A stretch of 64,000 nt of DNA from Haloferax denitrificans ATCC 35960 (GTDB lineage Archaea; Halobacteriota; Halobacteria; Halobacteriales; Haloferacaceae): contig NZ_AOLP01000005.1 in the NCBI RefSeq assembly GCF_000337795.1, positions 86,196-150,195 of the forward strand, in the 5' to 3' direction. The first letter of the stretch is position 1. Each line of letters opens with the position of its first letter. Positions 49,862 to 59,705 of the stretch are shown one piece after another. Position numbers and translations under genes: made by a program. The notes under the pieces are model-generated. The model saw only the letters and a program-made list of their open reading frames with translations. It did not search any database and had not been told where the DNA came from.

Positions 49862-50665
49862 TCAGACGTTCCAGCCGTCGCCGAACGACGAAAAGCGGTC
49901 GAGGTCGTGGCCGAACAGCACGTCGCCGCCGGTCCGGCGTTCGAGTTCCTTCACCGTCTGGAGGCTCTCGAACCAGTCGCGCTCGCTCCACAGCAGGCCG
50001 GGACCGAGCGGCACCTCGTCGGCGTAGTTGCCCTCGACGTAGCACTCGTCGCCCGCGACGAGCACGTCGCCGGCGGGCGTCTCGATGTGCGCGCCCAGCA
50101 CGCCGGGAGTGTGACCCGGCAGGTGAATGAGCCGGAAGCCGTCGAACAGCGTGTGCTCGTCGCCGTGGACGACGTGCCAGTTCAGGTCGCGGTCGAAGTC
50201 CGACGCGAGGTACGCGATGGAGCCCTCGGTCGTCTTCGCCGAGTAGTACGCGAACTTCAGTTCCTCCTCGTGGACGTATATCGGGACGTCGGTGCCCTCG
50301 AACGCGGCGAGGCCGCCGGCGTGGTCGAGGTGCAGGTGGCTCATCACCACGGCGTCGATGTCGGCGAGGTCGTAGCCGACCGCGCCGAGGTCGCCTTCGA
50401 GCGTGTGTTCCGCGGCGTCGACGTGCGAAAACGCCTCGTACAGCGGTTCGGGCCAGTAGCCGTCGCCGGCCGCCGGGTTCGAGCCGGTGTCCCACAGCAC
50501 CGTCCGGTCGGGGCCGTCGACGACGGCGTTCCAGACGACGAACTCGCTCATCTCGTGGTCGGGGTTCGGGTTCGACGCGCTCCCCATGGAGTAGCCGTCG
50601 AGGACGTAGCCGGTGTCGGCGTGGACGCGACCGCGGTCGACCAGGTGGACGCTGATGTCACCCAT
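49862..50665 (-). CDS. Metallo-beta-lactamase-fold hydrolase (AHL-lactonase-like)
   Basis: 267 residues. Metal motif SHLHLDHAGGLAAFEG (HxHxDH), later HLPGHTPGVLG and LVAGDECYVEGNY, with GHDLD at the end. The overall arrangement with NAVVDGPDRTVLWDTGSNP is that of N-acyl-homoserine-lactone lactonases. In archaea the natural substrate is unknown and may be another lactone or ester. No transporter or regulator neighbours it. Cytosolic. Confidence 0.85.
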   Translation of the reverse strand: MGDISVHLVDRGRVHADTGYVLDGYSMGSASNPNPDHEMSEFVVWNAVVDGPDRTVLWDTGSNPAAGDGYWPEPLYEAFSHVDAAEHTLEGDLGAVGYDLADIDAVVMSHLHLDHAGGLAAFEGTDVPIYVHEEELKFAYYSAKTTEGSIAYLASDFDRDLNWHVVHGDEHTLFDGFRLIHLPGHTPGVLGAHIETPAGDVLVAGDECYVEGNYADEVPLGPGLLWSERDWFESLQTVKELERRTGGDVLFGHDLDRFSSFGDGWNV

Positions 50666-50825
50666 ACACCGGGGTTAGGACGGCGCGGCCATAACCGTTC
50701 AGGCAGTCAATATATCACCGTCGGGCACTAGTGGTACGCGTCGTTTCGGCCCGCTCTGGGCCGGGTTGCGGGACGAACGGTCGATAGAAAGCGAGAACGG
50801 GAGCCGGGCGGGGCGGAGAAAACGA

Positions 50826-51488
50826 CTACTCGCCGGGGCCGACTTCCTCGAACGGCTGGACGATGACGAAGCCGTCGTCGCCCGCGAATTCGAGCTGGTA
50901 GGACTCGCCCGACGAGCGGCCGAGCAGGCCCTTGATGTTGATGTCGCGGTTCGACGACGGCGAGACGTTGCCGCTCCACGCGACGGTCGCGTTGGGGTCG
51001 GTCTTGGCCGGCGTCTGGAGGACGATGGGCTCGCCGTGGGTCGTGATGGCGACGTGGCCGGGACCTTCGAGGAAGACGTTGAACAGGCCGCCCGAGGAGG
51101 TGCCGGCGATGCTCGTCAGCATCTTGATGTCCCAGTTCACGCTCGACTCGAACGCGAGCACGTCGTTGCCGTTGACGCTCAGCTCCTCGCCCGCGTCGAG
51201 TTCGAGAATCTGGACCTCCTTGCCCTGGTCTGCGAGATAGAGGTGGCCGGTGCCGGTCGCCTGCATCATGACGTCGCCCTCGCCGGTGGCCTTCTTCTTG
51301 AGCATTCCCGTCAGGCCGCCGGCGGACTTCCGCTCGAAGGAGATGTCGCCGGTGTAGCCGACCATCGACCCGGCTTTCGCCATGACGTTCCCGTCGAGGG
51401 CCACGTCGAGGAGCTTCGAGTTTTCGAGTTCGAAGGAGTCGCCGCCTTCGGACGGTGCGTGCGCGCTGACGAATTCGTCTAGATTCAT
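50826..51488 (-). CDS. AIM24-family protein
   Basis: 220 residues, all beta, with the AIM24/TRAP-like double-helix pattern: FELENSKLLDVALDGNVMAKAGSMVGYTGDISFER, LYLADQGKEVQILELDAGEELSVNGNDVLAFESSVNWDIKML, GGLFNVFLEGPGHVAITTHGEPIVL. I chose the Met at 51488 over one three codons upstream because MNLDEFVSAHAP is the likely start. Yeast AIM24 affects mitochondrial membrane organisation; in archaea the role is unknown, perhaps membrane-surface binding. Confidence 0.88.
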   Translation of the reverse strand: MNLDEFVSAHAPSEGGDSFELENSKLLDVALDGNVMAKAGSMVGYTGDISFERKSAGGLTGMLKKKATGEGDVMMQATGTGHLYLADQGKEVQILELDAGEELSVNGNDVLAFESSVNWDIKMLTSIAGTSSGGLFNVFLEGPGHVAITTHGEPIVLQTPAKTDPNATVAWSGNVSPSSNRDINIKGLLGRSSGESYQLEFAGDDGFVIVQPFEEVGPGE

Positions 51489-51590
51489 TGGAGTCACCGA
51501 GTCGTAGCGGAGACGACTCTACCGGAGAGGCGACTGTCAGGGATATAGTTCTGTTTGCCGCGAAAAAACAGACCCGAACCGCCGGCGCGC

Positions 51591-52925
51591 TCAGTCCTGT
51601 CGGCTTCGGTGGCCGGGGGTCCAGTCGGCGTCGAGCGCCTCGTGGGTGAAGGGCACGGCGTCCTCGCCGGCGTAGGTGGCGACCAGTTGGCCGTCGCCTT
51701 CGAGGTAGTACTTGTAGGTCGTCAGGCCTTCGAGGCCGACCGGGCCGCGGGCGTGAATCTTGCCCGTCGAGATGCCCACCTCCGCGCCGAGGCCGTAGCG
51801 GTAGCCGTCGGCGAATCGGGTCGAGGCGTTGTGGAAGACGCTGGCGGCGTCGACGCCGGTCATGAACGTCTCGGCGCGCTCGGCGTCCTCGGTGACGATG
51901 GACTCGGTGTGTTTCGAGCCGTGGGCGTTGATGTGGTCGACCGCGTCGTAGAGGTCCGAGACGACCTTGATGGAGAGTTCGAGGTCGCCGTACTCGGTGT
52001 CCCAGTCGTCGTCGGTCGCGGGGTCGATATCGACGTGTTCGCGGGTCGCCTCGTCGCCGCGGAGGACGACGCCCTCGTCGCGGTAGCGCTCGACGACCGC
52101 GGGCAGGAAGTCGGCCGCGACCGCCTCGTCGACGAGGAGCGTCTCGACGGCGTTGCAGACCGCGGGGTACTGCACCTTCGCGTCGAGCGCGATATCCTCC
52201 GCCATGTCGAGGTCGGCCGCCTCGTCGACGTAGACGTGGCAGATGCCCTCGGTGTGGCCGAGGACGGGAATCTGCGTGTTGTCCTGGATGTAGCTGACGA
52301 ACTCCGAGGAGCCGCGGGGCATCACGAGGTCCACCATGTCGTCGAGTTCGAGCAGGCGGTCGACCTCCTCGTGGGCCTCGATGAGCGTCGCCCAGCCGTC
52401 CGGCAGGTCCTCGGTGGCGGACAGAATCGTCTCGTACAGCACGCGGTTCGACTCGCTTGCTTCACTGCCGCCCTTGAGGATGACGGCGTTGCCGGACTTC
52501 AGCGCCAGCGCGGCGATTTGGACCAGCGCGTCGGGCCGCGACTCGAAGATGGTCGCGACGACGCCGATGGGGACGGAAAGCTTGTACAGTTCGAGGTCCT
52601 CGTCCAGCTCTCTCGCCTCCAGCGTCTCGCCGAGCGGGTCGTCCTGTTCGGCGACGGACTCGACCATCCCGGCGATGTCGTCGAGCTTCGCCTCGTCGAG
52701 TTTGAGGCGGTCGACGAGCGCCTGCGTGTACTCGCCCTCTGCGAGCATCGCCTCGGCCTCCTCGACGTCCTCGCGGTTGGCCGCGAGAATCGCCTCGCTG
52801 TTGTCGCGGATGGCGTCCGCGATGGCTCCGAGCGCGGCGTCGCGGTCGGCCGCGTCGACGTTGGCGAGGCGGAGCGCCGCCGACTGTGCCCGTTCGACCT
52901 GCGCGGTCGTGTCTCGCTCAGTCAT
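51591..52925 (-). CDS. proA: Gamma-glutamyl phosphate reductase (ProA)
   Basis: 444 residues, NADPH-dependent, second step of proline synthesis. Conserved: [20 protein letters not shown] (cofactor loop), [20 protein letters not shown], and the catalytic Cys in [17 protein letters not shown]; the C-terminus contains the usual [17 protein letters not shown]. The Met at 52925 ([18 protein letters not shown]) is preferred because more upstream Met would lie inside proB. Third gene of the operon proC-proB-proA, overlapping proB by 8 bases. Confidence 0.94.
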   Translation of the reverse strand: MTERDTTAQVERAQSAALRLANVDAADRDAALGAIADAIRDNSEAILAANREDVEEAEAMLAEGEYTQALVDRLKLDEAKLDDIAGMVESVAEQDDPLGETLEARELDEDLELYKLSVPIGVVATIFESRPDALVQIAALALKSGNAVILKGGSEASESNRVLYETILSATEDLPDGWATLIEAHEEVDRLLELDDMVDLVMPRGSSEFVSYIQDNTQIPVLGHTEGICHVYVDEAADLDMAEDIALDAKVQYPAVCNAVETLLVDEAVAADFLPAVVERYRDEGVVLRGDEATREHVDIDPATDDDWDTEYGDLELSIKVVSDLYDAVDHINAHGSKHTESIVTEDAERAETFMTGVDAASVFHNASTRFADGYRYGLGAEVGISTGKIHARGPVGLEGLTTYKYYLEGDGQLVATYAGEDAVPFTHEALDADWTPGHRSRQD

Positions 52926-53802
52926 CGAGTTCACCATCGAGGGGGAGGAACATTGTTCCCACCGATTCGCGCTCGGCGATCTTCGCCAGCACGTCGGGTT
53001 CGGTCGACTTCGCAATGACGGCGGGGATACCGTACTCGGCGGCGTCGCGCGCGCCGCGGACCTTCGTCTGGATGCCGCCGAAGCCGCCGGTCGAACTCGC
53101 GGTGACGACGTCCTCGACGTCGCTGTAGTTGTCGCCGACGACCTCGATGCGCTCGGCGTCGGGGTTCTCCTTCGGGTTGCCGGTGTAGACGCCGCCCACG
53201 TCGGTGAGCGTCACGAGCAGGTCGACGCCGATGCCGACCGCGATGTTCGACGAAATCATGTCGTTGTCGCCGATTTGGAGTTCCTCGGTGGCGACCGCGT
53301 CGTTCTCGTTGATGATGGGCACGACGCCCCACTCCAGAAGCGTCTCGACCGTGTTCCGGAAGTTGGTGAAGCGCTCGGGGTTCTCCAGGTCGTGCTGGGT
53401 GATGAGAATCTGGGCGACCTTCCGGTCGTAGCGCTCGAAGCTCTCCGTGTAGCGGTGCATGAGCAGGCTCTGACCGACCGTCGACAGCGCCTGCGACGCT
53501 TCGAGGGTGTCGCGGTCCGCCGTGGGATGGTCGAGGCGACCGATACCGGCACCGACCGCGCCCGAGGAGACGAGAAGCACCTCCTTGCCGCGCGAGAGGA
53601 GCGACTCGATGTCGTCGACGAGCTTGTCGAGCTTCGCGTCGTCGAGGTTGGAGTCGTCGTCGGTCAGCGAGTTGGTGCCGGCCTTGACGATGACGCGGTC
53701 CGCCTCGGCGGCGGCCTCGCGGGCGGCGGCGACCGCGTCGGGGTCGACGGCAGGGGTTTCGGTCGCCTCCGACGCCCCGGTCGTCTCGCTCAGTTCACTC
53801 AT
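52918..53802 (-). CDS. proB: Glutamate 5-kinase (ProB)
   Basis: 294 residues, first step of proline synthesis. Amino-acid-kinase fold: [75 protein letters not shown] and [20 protein letters not shown]. No C-terminal PUA domain, so it is the short form; that often affects feedback inhibition by proline. A 30-residue acidic/Thr-rich N-terminus precedes the kinase. Eight-base overlaps with proC and proA on both sides. Confidence 0.94.
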   Translation of the reverse strand: MSELSETTGASEATETPAVDPDAVAAAREAAAEADRVIVKAGTNSLTDDDSNLDDAKLDKLVDDIESLLSRGKEVLLVSSGAVGAGIGRLDHPTADRDTLEASQALSTVGQSLLMHRYTESFERYDRKVAQILITQHDLENPERFTNFRNTVETLLEWGVVPIINENDAVATEELQIGDNDMISSNIAVGIGVDLLVTLTDVGGVYTGNPKENPDAERIEVVGDNYSDVEDVVTASSTGGFGGIQTKVRGARDAAEYGIPAVIAKSTEPDVLAKIAERESVGTMFLPLDGELDD

Positions 53803-54568
53803 CGGCGAACTCCTCCGCGAGTTCCTTCGACCGGCGCTCGGCCGCGACGACCGCCTCGGTGACGGCCTCGTCGGCGTCGCTGTCCCAGAGGACCTCCATC
53901 CCCTCGATGGTCGTCCCGTTCGGCGAGCAGACCGCGTCGATGAGTTCGTCGGCGGTGCGGTCGTCCTGCACGACGGTCTCGGCCGCGCCCTTGAACGTCT
54001 GGGCGGCGAGAATCTCGGCGTCTTCCTCGGAGAGTCCGCCCGCGATGCCGGCCTGCGTGACGGCCTCGATGAGATAGAAGACGAAGGCCGGCCCGCTGCC
54101 GTTGACCGCGGTCGCGATGTCCATCTGCGACTCCTCGACCTCGACGAACTCGCCCACGTCCGAGAGGAGTTCGCGGACCTCGTCGGTCAGGTCGCCGGTC
54201 GCCGCCGCGGCCATGTCGCGGGTCTCGGCGGCGAGGTTCGGCATGATGCGAACGACGCGGGCGTCGGTGTGCGCCTCGACGAACGCGGTCGGGACGCCCG
54301 CGGCTATCGTGACGAGAGTCTGGTCGGGAGACAGGTCGAGTTCCGAGAGGACGGCCTCGACGATGTCGGGCTTGACCGCGACGAACACCACGTCGGCCTC
54401 GGCGGCGCGCGACACGTCGTCGGTCGTCTCTTCGCAGTAGTCGGCGACCGCGGCGAGGGCGTCGGGGTCGAGGTCGCAGGCGATGACCGAGTGGCCACCC
54501 GCCTTCCAGAGCCCGGTGAGGAGGGCGCTCCCCATGTTTCCACAGCCGATAACGCTCGTTCGTACCAT
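53795..54568 (-). CDS. proC: Pyrroline-5-carboxylate reductase (ProC)
   Basis: 257 residues. Rossmann motif [10 protein letters not shown] near residues 8-17, DLDPDAL, and the C-terminal signature [28 protein letters not shown] that makes the intertwined dimer. It reduces pyrroline-5-carboxylate to proline with NAD(P)H. First gene of proCBA, with a GTTACTATC promoter box about 30-36 bases upstream (minus strand). Complete proline synthesis is thus encoded in one operon. Confidence 0.94.
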   Translation of the reverse strand: MVRTSVIGCGNMGSALLTGLWKAGGHSVIACDLDPDALAAVADYCEETTDDVSRAAEADVVFVAVKPDIVEAVLSELDLSPDQTLVTIAAGVPTAFVEAHTDARVVRIMPNLAAETRDMAAAATGDLTDEVRELLSDVGEFVEVEESQMDIATAVNGSGPAFVFYLIEAVTQAGIAGGLSEEDAEILAAQTFKGAAETVVQDDRTADELIDAVCSPNGTTIEGMEVLWDSDADEAVTEAVVAAERRSKELAEEFADE

Positions 54569-54673
54569 TGGTGCTGACTCAAGGTACGACGCTCAGATAG
54601 TAACTGCGTTCCGGTCAAGCGATGCCAAACCGGAAAACGAGTTGTCAGTTCCGGGGGCTGTGTCGGGGGCTGT

Positions 54674-55825
54674 TCACAGCGCGCCCTGCCGGTAGATGAG
54701 GTTGCGCTGAATCTCGTTTGCGCCCTCGTAGATGACCGGGATGCGCACGTCGCGGTAGACCCGGGAAATCTTGTACTCGTTGAGGACCGACCGGCCGCCG
54801 TGGAGTTGCATGCCGCGTTCGGCCACGTCGACCGCCGTCTCGGTCGATTTCGTCTTGGCCGCGGCCGCCCAGAAGCCGGCGTCCTCGCCGTTTGCGACCT
54901 TCTCGGCGGCGCGCCAGTTGAGCGCGCGCGCCGCCTCGAACTCCATTCGCATGTCGGCGAGGATGTGCTGGACCGCCTGGAACTCCGAGACGGTGCGCCC
55001 GAACGCCCGCCGGTCGTGAACGAACTCCCACGCCTCCTCGATGGCGGCGGCGGCGAGGCCGAGGCTGTGGCCGCCGACGACGACCCGGCCGTGGTTGAAG
55101 AAGTCCGCGAGCATGTAGAAGCCGCCGCCCTCGGTGCCGATGAGGTTCTCCTCGGGCACCTCGCAGTCGTCGAAGACGATGTGTCCCTGCTTCGACGCGC
55201 GCATGCCCATCTTCTCGGGGATGTGTTCTGCCTCGTAGCCGGGCGTGTCCGTCGGCACGACGAACATCGAGTAGTTCGAGTAGCGGTCGTCGGTGTCGGC
55301 GGTCTTGGCGTACACCGTCAGCCAGTCGGCCTCGACGGCGTTGCCGACCCAGTACTTCTCGCCGTTGAGGACGTAGCCGTTTTCGGTCTTGTCGGCGGTC
55401 GTCTCCATGCCGGCCATGTCGGAGCCGGTCTGCGGCTCGGAGACCGCGAGCCCCGAAATCTGCTCGTTTTCGGCGACCGGGCGGAGCCACTTCTCCTTCT
55501 GTTCCTCACTGCCGTAGTCCTCCATAATCTCACAGCCGAACGAGGCGAGTTGGAGCGTCAGCGCGATGCCGGCGTCGGCGCGGTAGAACTCCTCGGAGAT
55601 GGCGAGCATCTGCTGGAGGTCGAAGCCCTTCCCGCCGTACTCCTCGGAGATGTCCTGTGCGACGAGCCCCGCGTCCATCCCCGCTTGGAGCACCTCGTGG
55701 GGGTACTCGCCGGACTCGTAGTAGTCCGCCGCGACCGGGTCGATGTGCGCCTCGGCGAACTCCCGCGCCTCCTGCTTGAGGTCACGGGCGTGTTCGGGCA
55801 CGATGGTGTCGTCGAGAAGTTCCAT
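54674..55825 (-). CDS. Acyl-CoA dehydrogenase
   Basis: 383 residues, full length. FAD-dependent alpha,beta-oxidation of an acyl-CoA, first step of beta-oxidation or of branched amino acid degradation. LAVSEPQTGSDMAGMETTADK, KYWVGNAVEADWLTVYA, GRTVSEFQAVQHILADM and the C-terminal RVYRDVRIPVIYEGANEIQRN are seen; the Glu of YEGANE is the short-chain-type catalytic base. Electrons go to ETF. Promoter TATA box at 55848. Upstream on the same strand is an acyl-CoA ligase gene that could supply the substrate. Confidence 0.93.
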   Translation of the reverse strand: MELLDDTIVPEHARDLKQEAREFAEAHIDPVAADYYESGEYPHEVLQAGMDAGLVAQDISEEYGGKGFDLQQMLAISEEFYRADAGIALTLQLASFGCEIMEDYGSEEQKEKWLRPVAENEQISGLAVSEPQTGSDMAGMETTADKTENGYVLNGEKYWVGNAVEADWLTVYAKTADTDDRYSNYSMFVVPTDTPGYEAEHIPEKMGMRASKQGHIVFDDCEVPEENLIGTEGGGFYMLADFFNHGRVVVGGHSLGLAAAAIEEAWEFVHDRRAFGRTVSEFQAVQHILADMRMEFEAARALNWRAAEKVANGEDAGFWAAAAKTKSTETAVDVAERGMQLHGGRSVLNEYKISRVYRDVRIPVIYEGANEIQRNLIYRQGAL

Positions 55826-55847
55826 ACCACGCCATAGAATTGTACAG

Positions 55848-55855
55848 TAAAAATA
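55848..55855 (-). promoter_or_regulatory. TATA box of the acyl-CoA dehydrogenase gene
   Basis: TATTTTTA on the minus strand, centred about 26 bases before the start codon at 55825, leaving almost no leader. A TTGTACAGT-like stretch lies between it and the start. Confidence 0.5.
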
Positions 55856-55918
55856 GTGTATGGAACCAGTCTAAACTTCAAACTCGTTTTTAGTTAAAAC
55901 ATCCGTCCGCCCCGCCGC

Positions 55919-57580
55919 TCACTCGTCCGACGGGGCCTCCGCGTCGGGCGTCTTGCCCTCGATGAGCGACGAGTCGTCGTACTGGTCGCGGAGCACCTTC
56001 TTGTCGAACTTGCCGGTCGCGGTCTTCGGCACCTCGTCGATGAACACGACTTCGTCGGGGGCCCACCACTTCGGGAACTCGTCTTCGACGAGCGCGACGA
56101 GTTCGGCCTTCAGCGCGTCTTGGTCTGCGCCGCCCTTCGGGACGATAAACGCCACGGGGCGCTCCTGCCAGCGCTCGTGGGGGACGCCGATGACGGTCGC
56201 CTCGGCCACGTCGTCGTGGGCCATGATGCTGTTTTCGAGTTCGAGCGACGAAATCCACTCCCCGCCGGACTTGATGACGTCTTTCGCCCGGTCGACGATT
56301 TGGACGTAGCCGTCTTCGTCCACCGTGACCACGTCGCCGGTCTTCAGCCAGTTGCCCTCGTAGTCCTCCTCGTTCGCGTCGGGGCGCTCGAAGTACTCGG
56401 TCGTCACCCACGGGCCGCGGACCCACAGTTCGCCGAACTCCTCGCCGTCCCACGGGACCTCGTTCCCGTCGTCGTCGACGACGCGCATCTCAAGCCCCGG
56501 CGCGAGCAGGCCCTGCTTGGCGCGCTTTTCGTACTGCTCTTCGGCGGAGAGCTCTTCCATCCCCGGCTTGAGGTGGGCGACGGTGCCGACCGGCGACATC
56601 TCCGTCATGCCCCACGCGTGGAGCACGTCCACGTCGTACTCCTCGTCGAACCGGCGGATGACCGACTTGGGCGCGGCCGACCCGCCGATGATGATGCGTT
56701 CGAGCGACGAGATGTCCGCGTCGTGCTCGTCGAGGTAGTCGAGCAGGCCGAGCCACACCGTCGGCACGCCCGCGGTCATCGTCACGCCCTCCTCCTCGAT
56801 GAGTTTCGCGAGGTCCTCGGGCGTCGGCGACGGGCCGGGATAGACGTGTTTCGCGCCCGCCGCGGTCGTCGAGAACGGCAGGCCCCACGCGTTGACGTGG
56901 AACATCGGCACCACCGGCATGATGACGTCCTTCGCGCCGATGTCGAGGCCGGACTCGGGGAGCGTCGCCATCGTGTGCGCCCACAGCATCTGCTGGGAGT
57001 ACTCGACGCCCTTCGGCTCGCCGGTCGTCCCCGAGGTGTAGCACATCCCCGCCGGCTGGTCCTCCGGGAGGTCCGGCCAGTCGTAGTCGTCGGGGAAGTC
57101 GGCGATGAACGACTCGTAGTCCGTCACGGGCGACAGCCCCACGTCGTCCGGCACTTCGGAGGCCATCACGACGAACTGCTCGACGGAGGCGAAGGCCTCG
57201 GCGTCGACCGCGCCGGCGAGTTTCGGCGCGAGCGACGGGTCCACGAAGATGATGCGGTCTTCCGCGTTCTCGACGATGTACTGGATGTGGTGGTCGGGCA
57301 GAAGCGGGTTGATGGTGTGCAACTGCGCGCCCATCGAGGGCACGCCGAAGTACGTCTCGAAGTGTCGGTTGTGGTTCCAGCAGAACGTCGCCACCCGGTC
57401 GCCGTCCCCGATGCCGGCGTCCGAAAGCGCCCCCGCGAGCCGTGCCACGCGTCCCTCGTACTCCGCGTACGTGTAACGTTCCAGCCCTTCGGCGGTCCGA
57501 GAGACGATTTCGCGGTCCGGATAGAGCTTGCCCGCGCGCCACAGGAACGGCCGAAGCGTCTGGTTGGTAGCACCTACCAT
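55919..57580 (-). CDS. Long-chain or medium-chain acyl-CoA ligase
   Basis: 553 residues, AMP-forming ANL superfamily. P-loop MCYTSGTTGEPKGVEYS, HAWGMTEMSPVGT (A5), GELWVRGPWVTTEYFERPD (A7-like), WLKTGDVVTVDEDGYVQIVDRAKDVIKSGGEWIS (A8) and the C-terminal ATGKFDKKVLRD lysine. It activates a fatty acid with ATP and CoA; chain length cannot be told. It ends in an acidic tail. Same direction as the acyl-CoA dehydrogenase, 93 bases upstream of its start. The ATG at 57580 gives MVGATNQTLRPFL, as in relatives. Confidence 0.92.
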   Translation of the reverse strand: MVGATNQTLRPFLWRAGKLYPDREIVSRTAEGLERYTYAEYEGRVARLAGALSDAGIGDGDRVATFCWNHNRHFETYFGVPSMGAQLHTINPLLPDHHIQYIVENAEDRIIFVDPSLAPKLAGAVDAEAFASVEQFVVMASEVPDDVGLSPVTDYESFIADFPDDYDWPDLPEDQPAGMCYTSGTTGEPKGVEYSQQMLWAHTMATLPESGLDIGAKDVIMPVVPMFHVNAWGLPFSTTAAGAKHVYPGPSPTPEDLAKLIEEEGVTMTAGVPTVWLGLLDYLDEHDADISSLERIIIGGSAAPKSVIRRFDEEYDVDVLHAWGMTEMSPVGTVAHLKPGMEELSAEEQYEKRAKQGLLAPGLEMRVVDDDGNEVPWDGEEFGELWVRGPWVTTEYFERPDANEEDYEGNWLKTGDVVTVDEDGYVQIVDRAKDVIKSGGEWISSLELENSIMAHDDVAEATVIGVPHERWQERPVAFIVPKGGADQDALKAELVALVEDEFPKWWAPDEVVFIDEVPKTATGKFDKKVLRDQYDDSSLIEGKTPDAEAPSDE

Positions 57581-57668
57581 AGTATCCTCTTGTGGTAAAA
57601 CATAATGATTGTTTGGAAGCGACTCGGCGGGGCGCGGGCTGTGGATTCGGCGTCACCCGCGGGCGCGT

Positions 57669-59702
57669 TCACTCCTCGTCGCGGTCGGAAGCGAGTTCGT
57701 CGGTGCCGTCAGTGTCGTTGGTGCCGTCGCCGTCGTCGGTGTCGCTCTCTGCGCTCCCGGCGTCGCCCTCCGCGCGCTCGGCGTCAGCGTGTTCGTCTCC
57801 GTCGGCGCTCGCCTCACCATCGTCGTCGGCCTCGTCCTCATCGGCGTCGTCGCGGTCGGCATCTACGACGGCCGTGTCGTCCTCGGCGTCGTCGATGGCG
57901 TCCCCGTCGATGTCGGTGGCGGGCGTCGCCTCGCCGGAGTCGGTCTCGACTTCACCGGAGTCGCCGTCGCTGTCGTCGCCACCGCCGTCGTCACCGTCAT
58001 CGTGATCGGCCGCGCGCTCCGGCTCGGCCTCCGCGACGGGCTTGGCCGCGACCAGTCGCTCGCGGACCGCCTCGCGGTCGACGGTCCCCGAGACGGTCCG
58101 CGGGAGTTCGTCCGCGGTCGCGACCAGTCGCGGGCATTTGAACCCGGCGAGTCGCTCGCGGCAGAAGTCGTCGAGGTCCTCGTCGTCCGGCGGGTTCTCC
58201 GGGTCCGCGGGAACGACGAGGGCGGCGACGCGCTCGCCCCACTCGGAATCGGGGACGCCGAGCACGGCGGCGTCGTCCACGTCGGGGTGGTCCCGCAGGA
58301 CCGCCGCGACCTCGCCGGGGTCGACGTTCTCGCCGCCGGTGATGATGCGGTCGTCCTTCCGGTTCAGGACGTACAGGAGGCCGTCGTCGTCGCGATAGCC
58401 GATGTCGCCGGTCCGGAGGCCGGCGTCGGCGAAGGCGTCGGCGGTCGCCTCGGGGTTCCGGTAGTAGCCGGGCGAGACGGTCGGTCCCGAGACGACGAGT
58501 TCGCCCGGCGTGCCGGGTTCGACGAGGGTGCCGTCCTCGTCGACGACCCGGAGGTCGGTGAAGTAGAGCGGCCGCCCGACGGTCCCCACGTCGGCGAACG
58601 CCTCCCGCGGGGTCGCGGTGGCGACCTGCGACGCCGTCTCGGTCATGCCGTAGGTCGGGTGGACCGGCACCGAGTAGTTCCGACAGCGCTCGACGAGTTC
58701 GTCGGGGGCGGGCGCGCCGCCGAGGAGCACCACGCGGAGCGAGTCCGAGAGCGTCCCCCTGCTGTCGAGCATCCGCTTGAGCATCGTCGGCACGAGCGAG
58801 ACGCCCGTCACGTCGTACTTGCCGATGTCGTCGGCCGCGCCGCCGGCGTCGAACCCCTCGCGGAGGACGACCGTCGTCCCGTACAGCGGGCCGCGGAGAA
58901 TCGGGCCGATGCCGCCCATGTGGTGCAACGAGAGCGTGACGAGCCACCGGTCGTCGCGCGAGACGCCGAGTCGGAACGCCCCGGCGACGGCGTTCGCGAG
59001 CAGGTTGCCCATGGTGAGTTTCACCGCCTTCGGCGTCCCGGTCGTCCCCGAGGTGAAAAGCAGGAGCATCGTCTCCGAGAGGGACCAGCCCGCCGGTTCG
59101 ACCCGCTTCGGCGCGATGGACGAGAGGTTGATGACGCCCTCCCACCGCGGGTCGTCCACGGAGACGACGGGCACGTCGGCCGTGGCCTCGACCGCCGTCG
59201 ACTCGGTGGACTCGCCGCAGACGAGCGTGGTCACGTCCGCGAGTTCGAGGTTGCGAGCGATTTCGTCGGCGGTGAGTCGGTCCCCGAGGGGGACGAGCAC
59301 GGCCCCGAGGCGCGTCGCGGCGTGGATGAGTCGGACGTAGTCGACGCCGGGGTCGAGAACGACGCCGAGGTGGTCGCCGGCCTCGACGCCGAGGGCGGCG
59401 AGCTGGCCGGCGGTCTCGTCGACGAGCGCGTCGAGTTCGCGGAAGGTCCACGAGTCGCCGGTCGGCGCGTGGATGAGCGCCTGTCTCTCGGGGGTCGCGG
59501 CGATTCGGTGGGAGAGCCAGTCGCGCATCGGCCCGGCGAAGCCGCGGTCCCCGTCGTCGGAGTCGGAACCGCTCGCGGCGGGGTCGTCGCCGCGTTCGGC
59601 CGAGCCGTCGGTGGCGGCCGTCTCGTCGGCCGAGTCATCGGTAACAGCCGTGTCGTCGGTGGCGGCCGTCTCGTCGGCCGCGTCGTCAGGAGAGTCCGTC
59701 AT
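57669..59702 (-). CDS. MenE-like o-succinylbenzoate-CoA ligase with acidic extensions
   Basis: 677 residues, far longer than ordinary MenE (about 450-500). Residues about 1-55 are a Thr/Asp/Ala/Ser repeat stretch (DDTAVTDDSADETAATD). The ligase core (about 56-545) contains LLLFTSGTTGTPKAVKLT, HPTYGMTETASQV, TGDIGYRDDDGLLYVLNRKDDRIITGGENVDPGEV and RTVSGTVDREAVRERL (catalytic Lys position is Thr-Val). The final 130 residues are almost wholly Asp/Glu/Ala/Ser/Gly. MenE couples o-succinylbenzoate to CoA in menaquinone synthesis. The core is closest to MenE, but a general acyl-CoA ligase is possible. No other men gene is in this window. Confidence 0.75.
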   Translation of the reverse strand: MTDSPDDAADETAATDDTAVTDDSADETAATDGSAERGDDPAASGSDSDDGDRGFAGPMRDWLSHRIAATPERQALIHAPTGDSWTFRELDALVDETAGQLAALGVEAGDHLGVVLDPGVDYVRLIHAATRLGAVLVPLGDRLTADEIARNLELADVTTLVCGESTESTAVEATADVPVVSVDDPRWEGVINLSSIAPKRVEPAGWSLSETMLLLFTSGTTGTPKAVKLTMGNLLANAVAGAFRLGVSRDDRWLVTLSLHHMGGIGPILRGPLYGTTVVLREGFDAGGAADDIGKYDVTGVSLVPTMLKRMLDSRGTLSDSLRVVLLGGAPAPDELVERCRNYSVPVHPTYGMTETASQVATATPREAFADVGTVGRPLYFTDLRVVDEDGTLVEPGTPGELVVSGPTVSPGYYRNPEATADAFADAGLRTGDIGYRDDDGLLYVLNRKDDRIITGGENVDPGEVAAVLRDHPDVDDAAVLGVPDSEWGERVAALVVPADPENPPDDEDLDDFCRERLAGFKCPRLVATADELPRTVSGTVDREAVRERLVAAKPVAEAEPERAADHDDGDDGGGDDSDGDSGEVETDSGEATPATDIDGDAIDDAEDDTAVVDADRDDADEDEADDDGEASADGDEHADAERAEGDAGSAESDTDDGDGTNDTDGTDELASDRDEE

Positions 59703-59705
59703 CGC

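Noticed and set aside
55835..55847. TTGTACAGT upstream of the acyl-CoA dehydrogenase gene, similar to elements in the sulfur cluster
   Set aside because: Only the TGTACA core is shared; the longer GTRTTGTGC pattern is missing, so I do not place this gene in that regulon.
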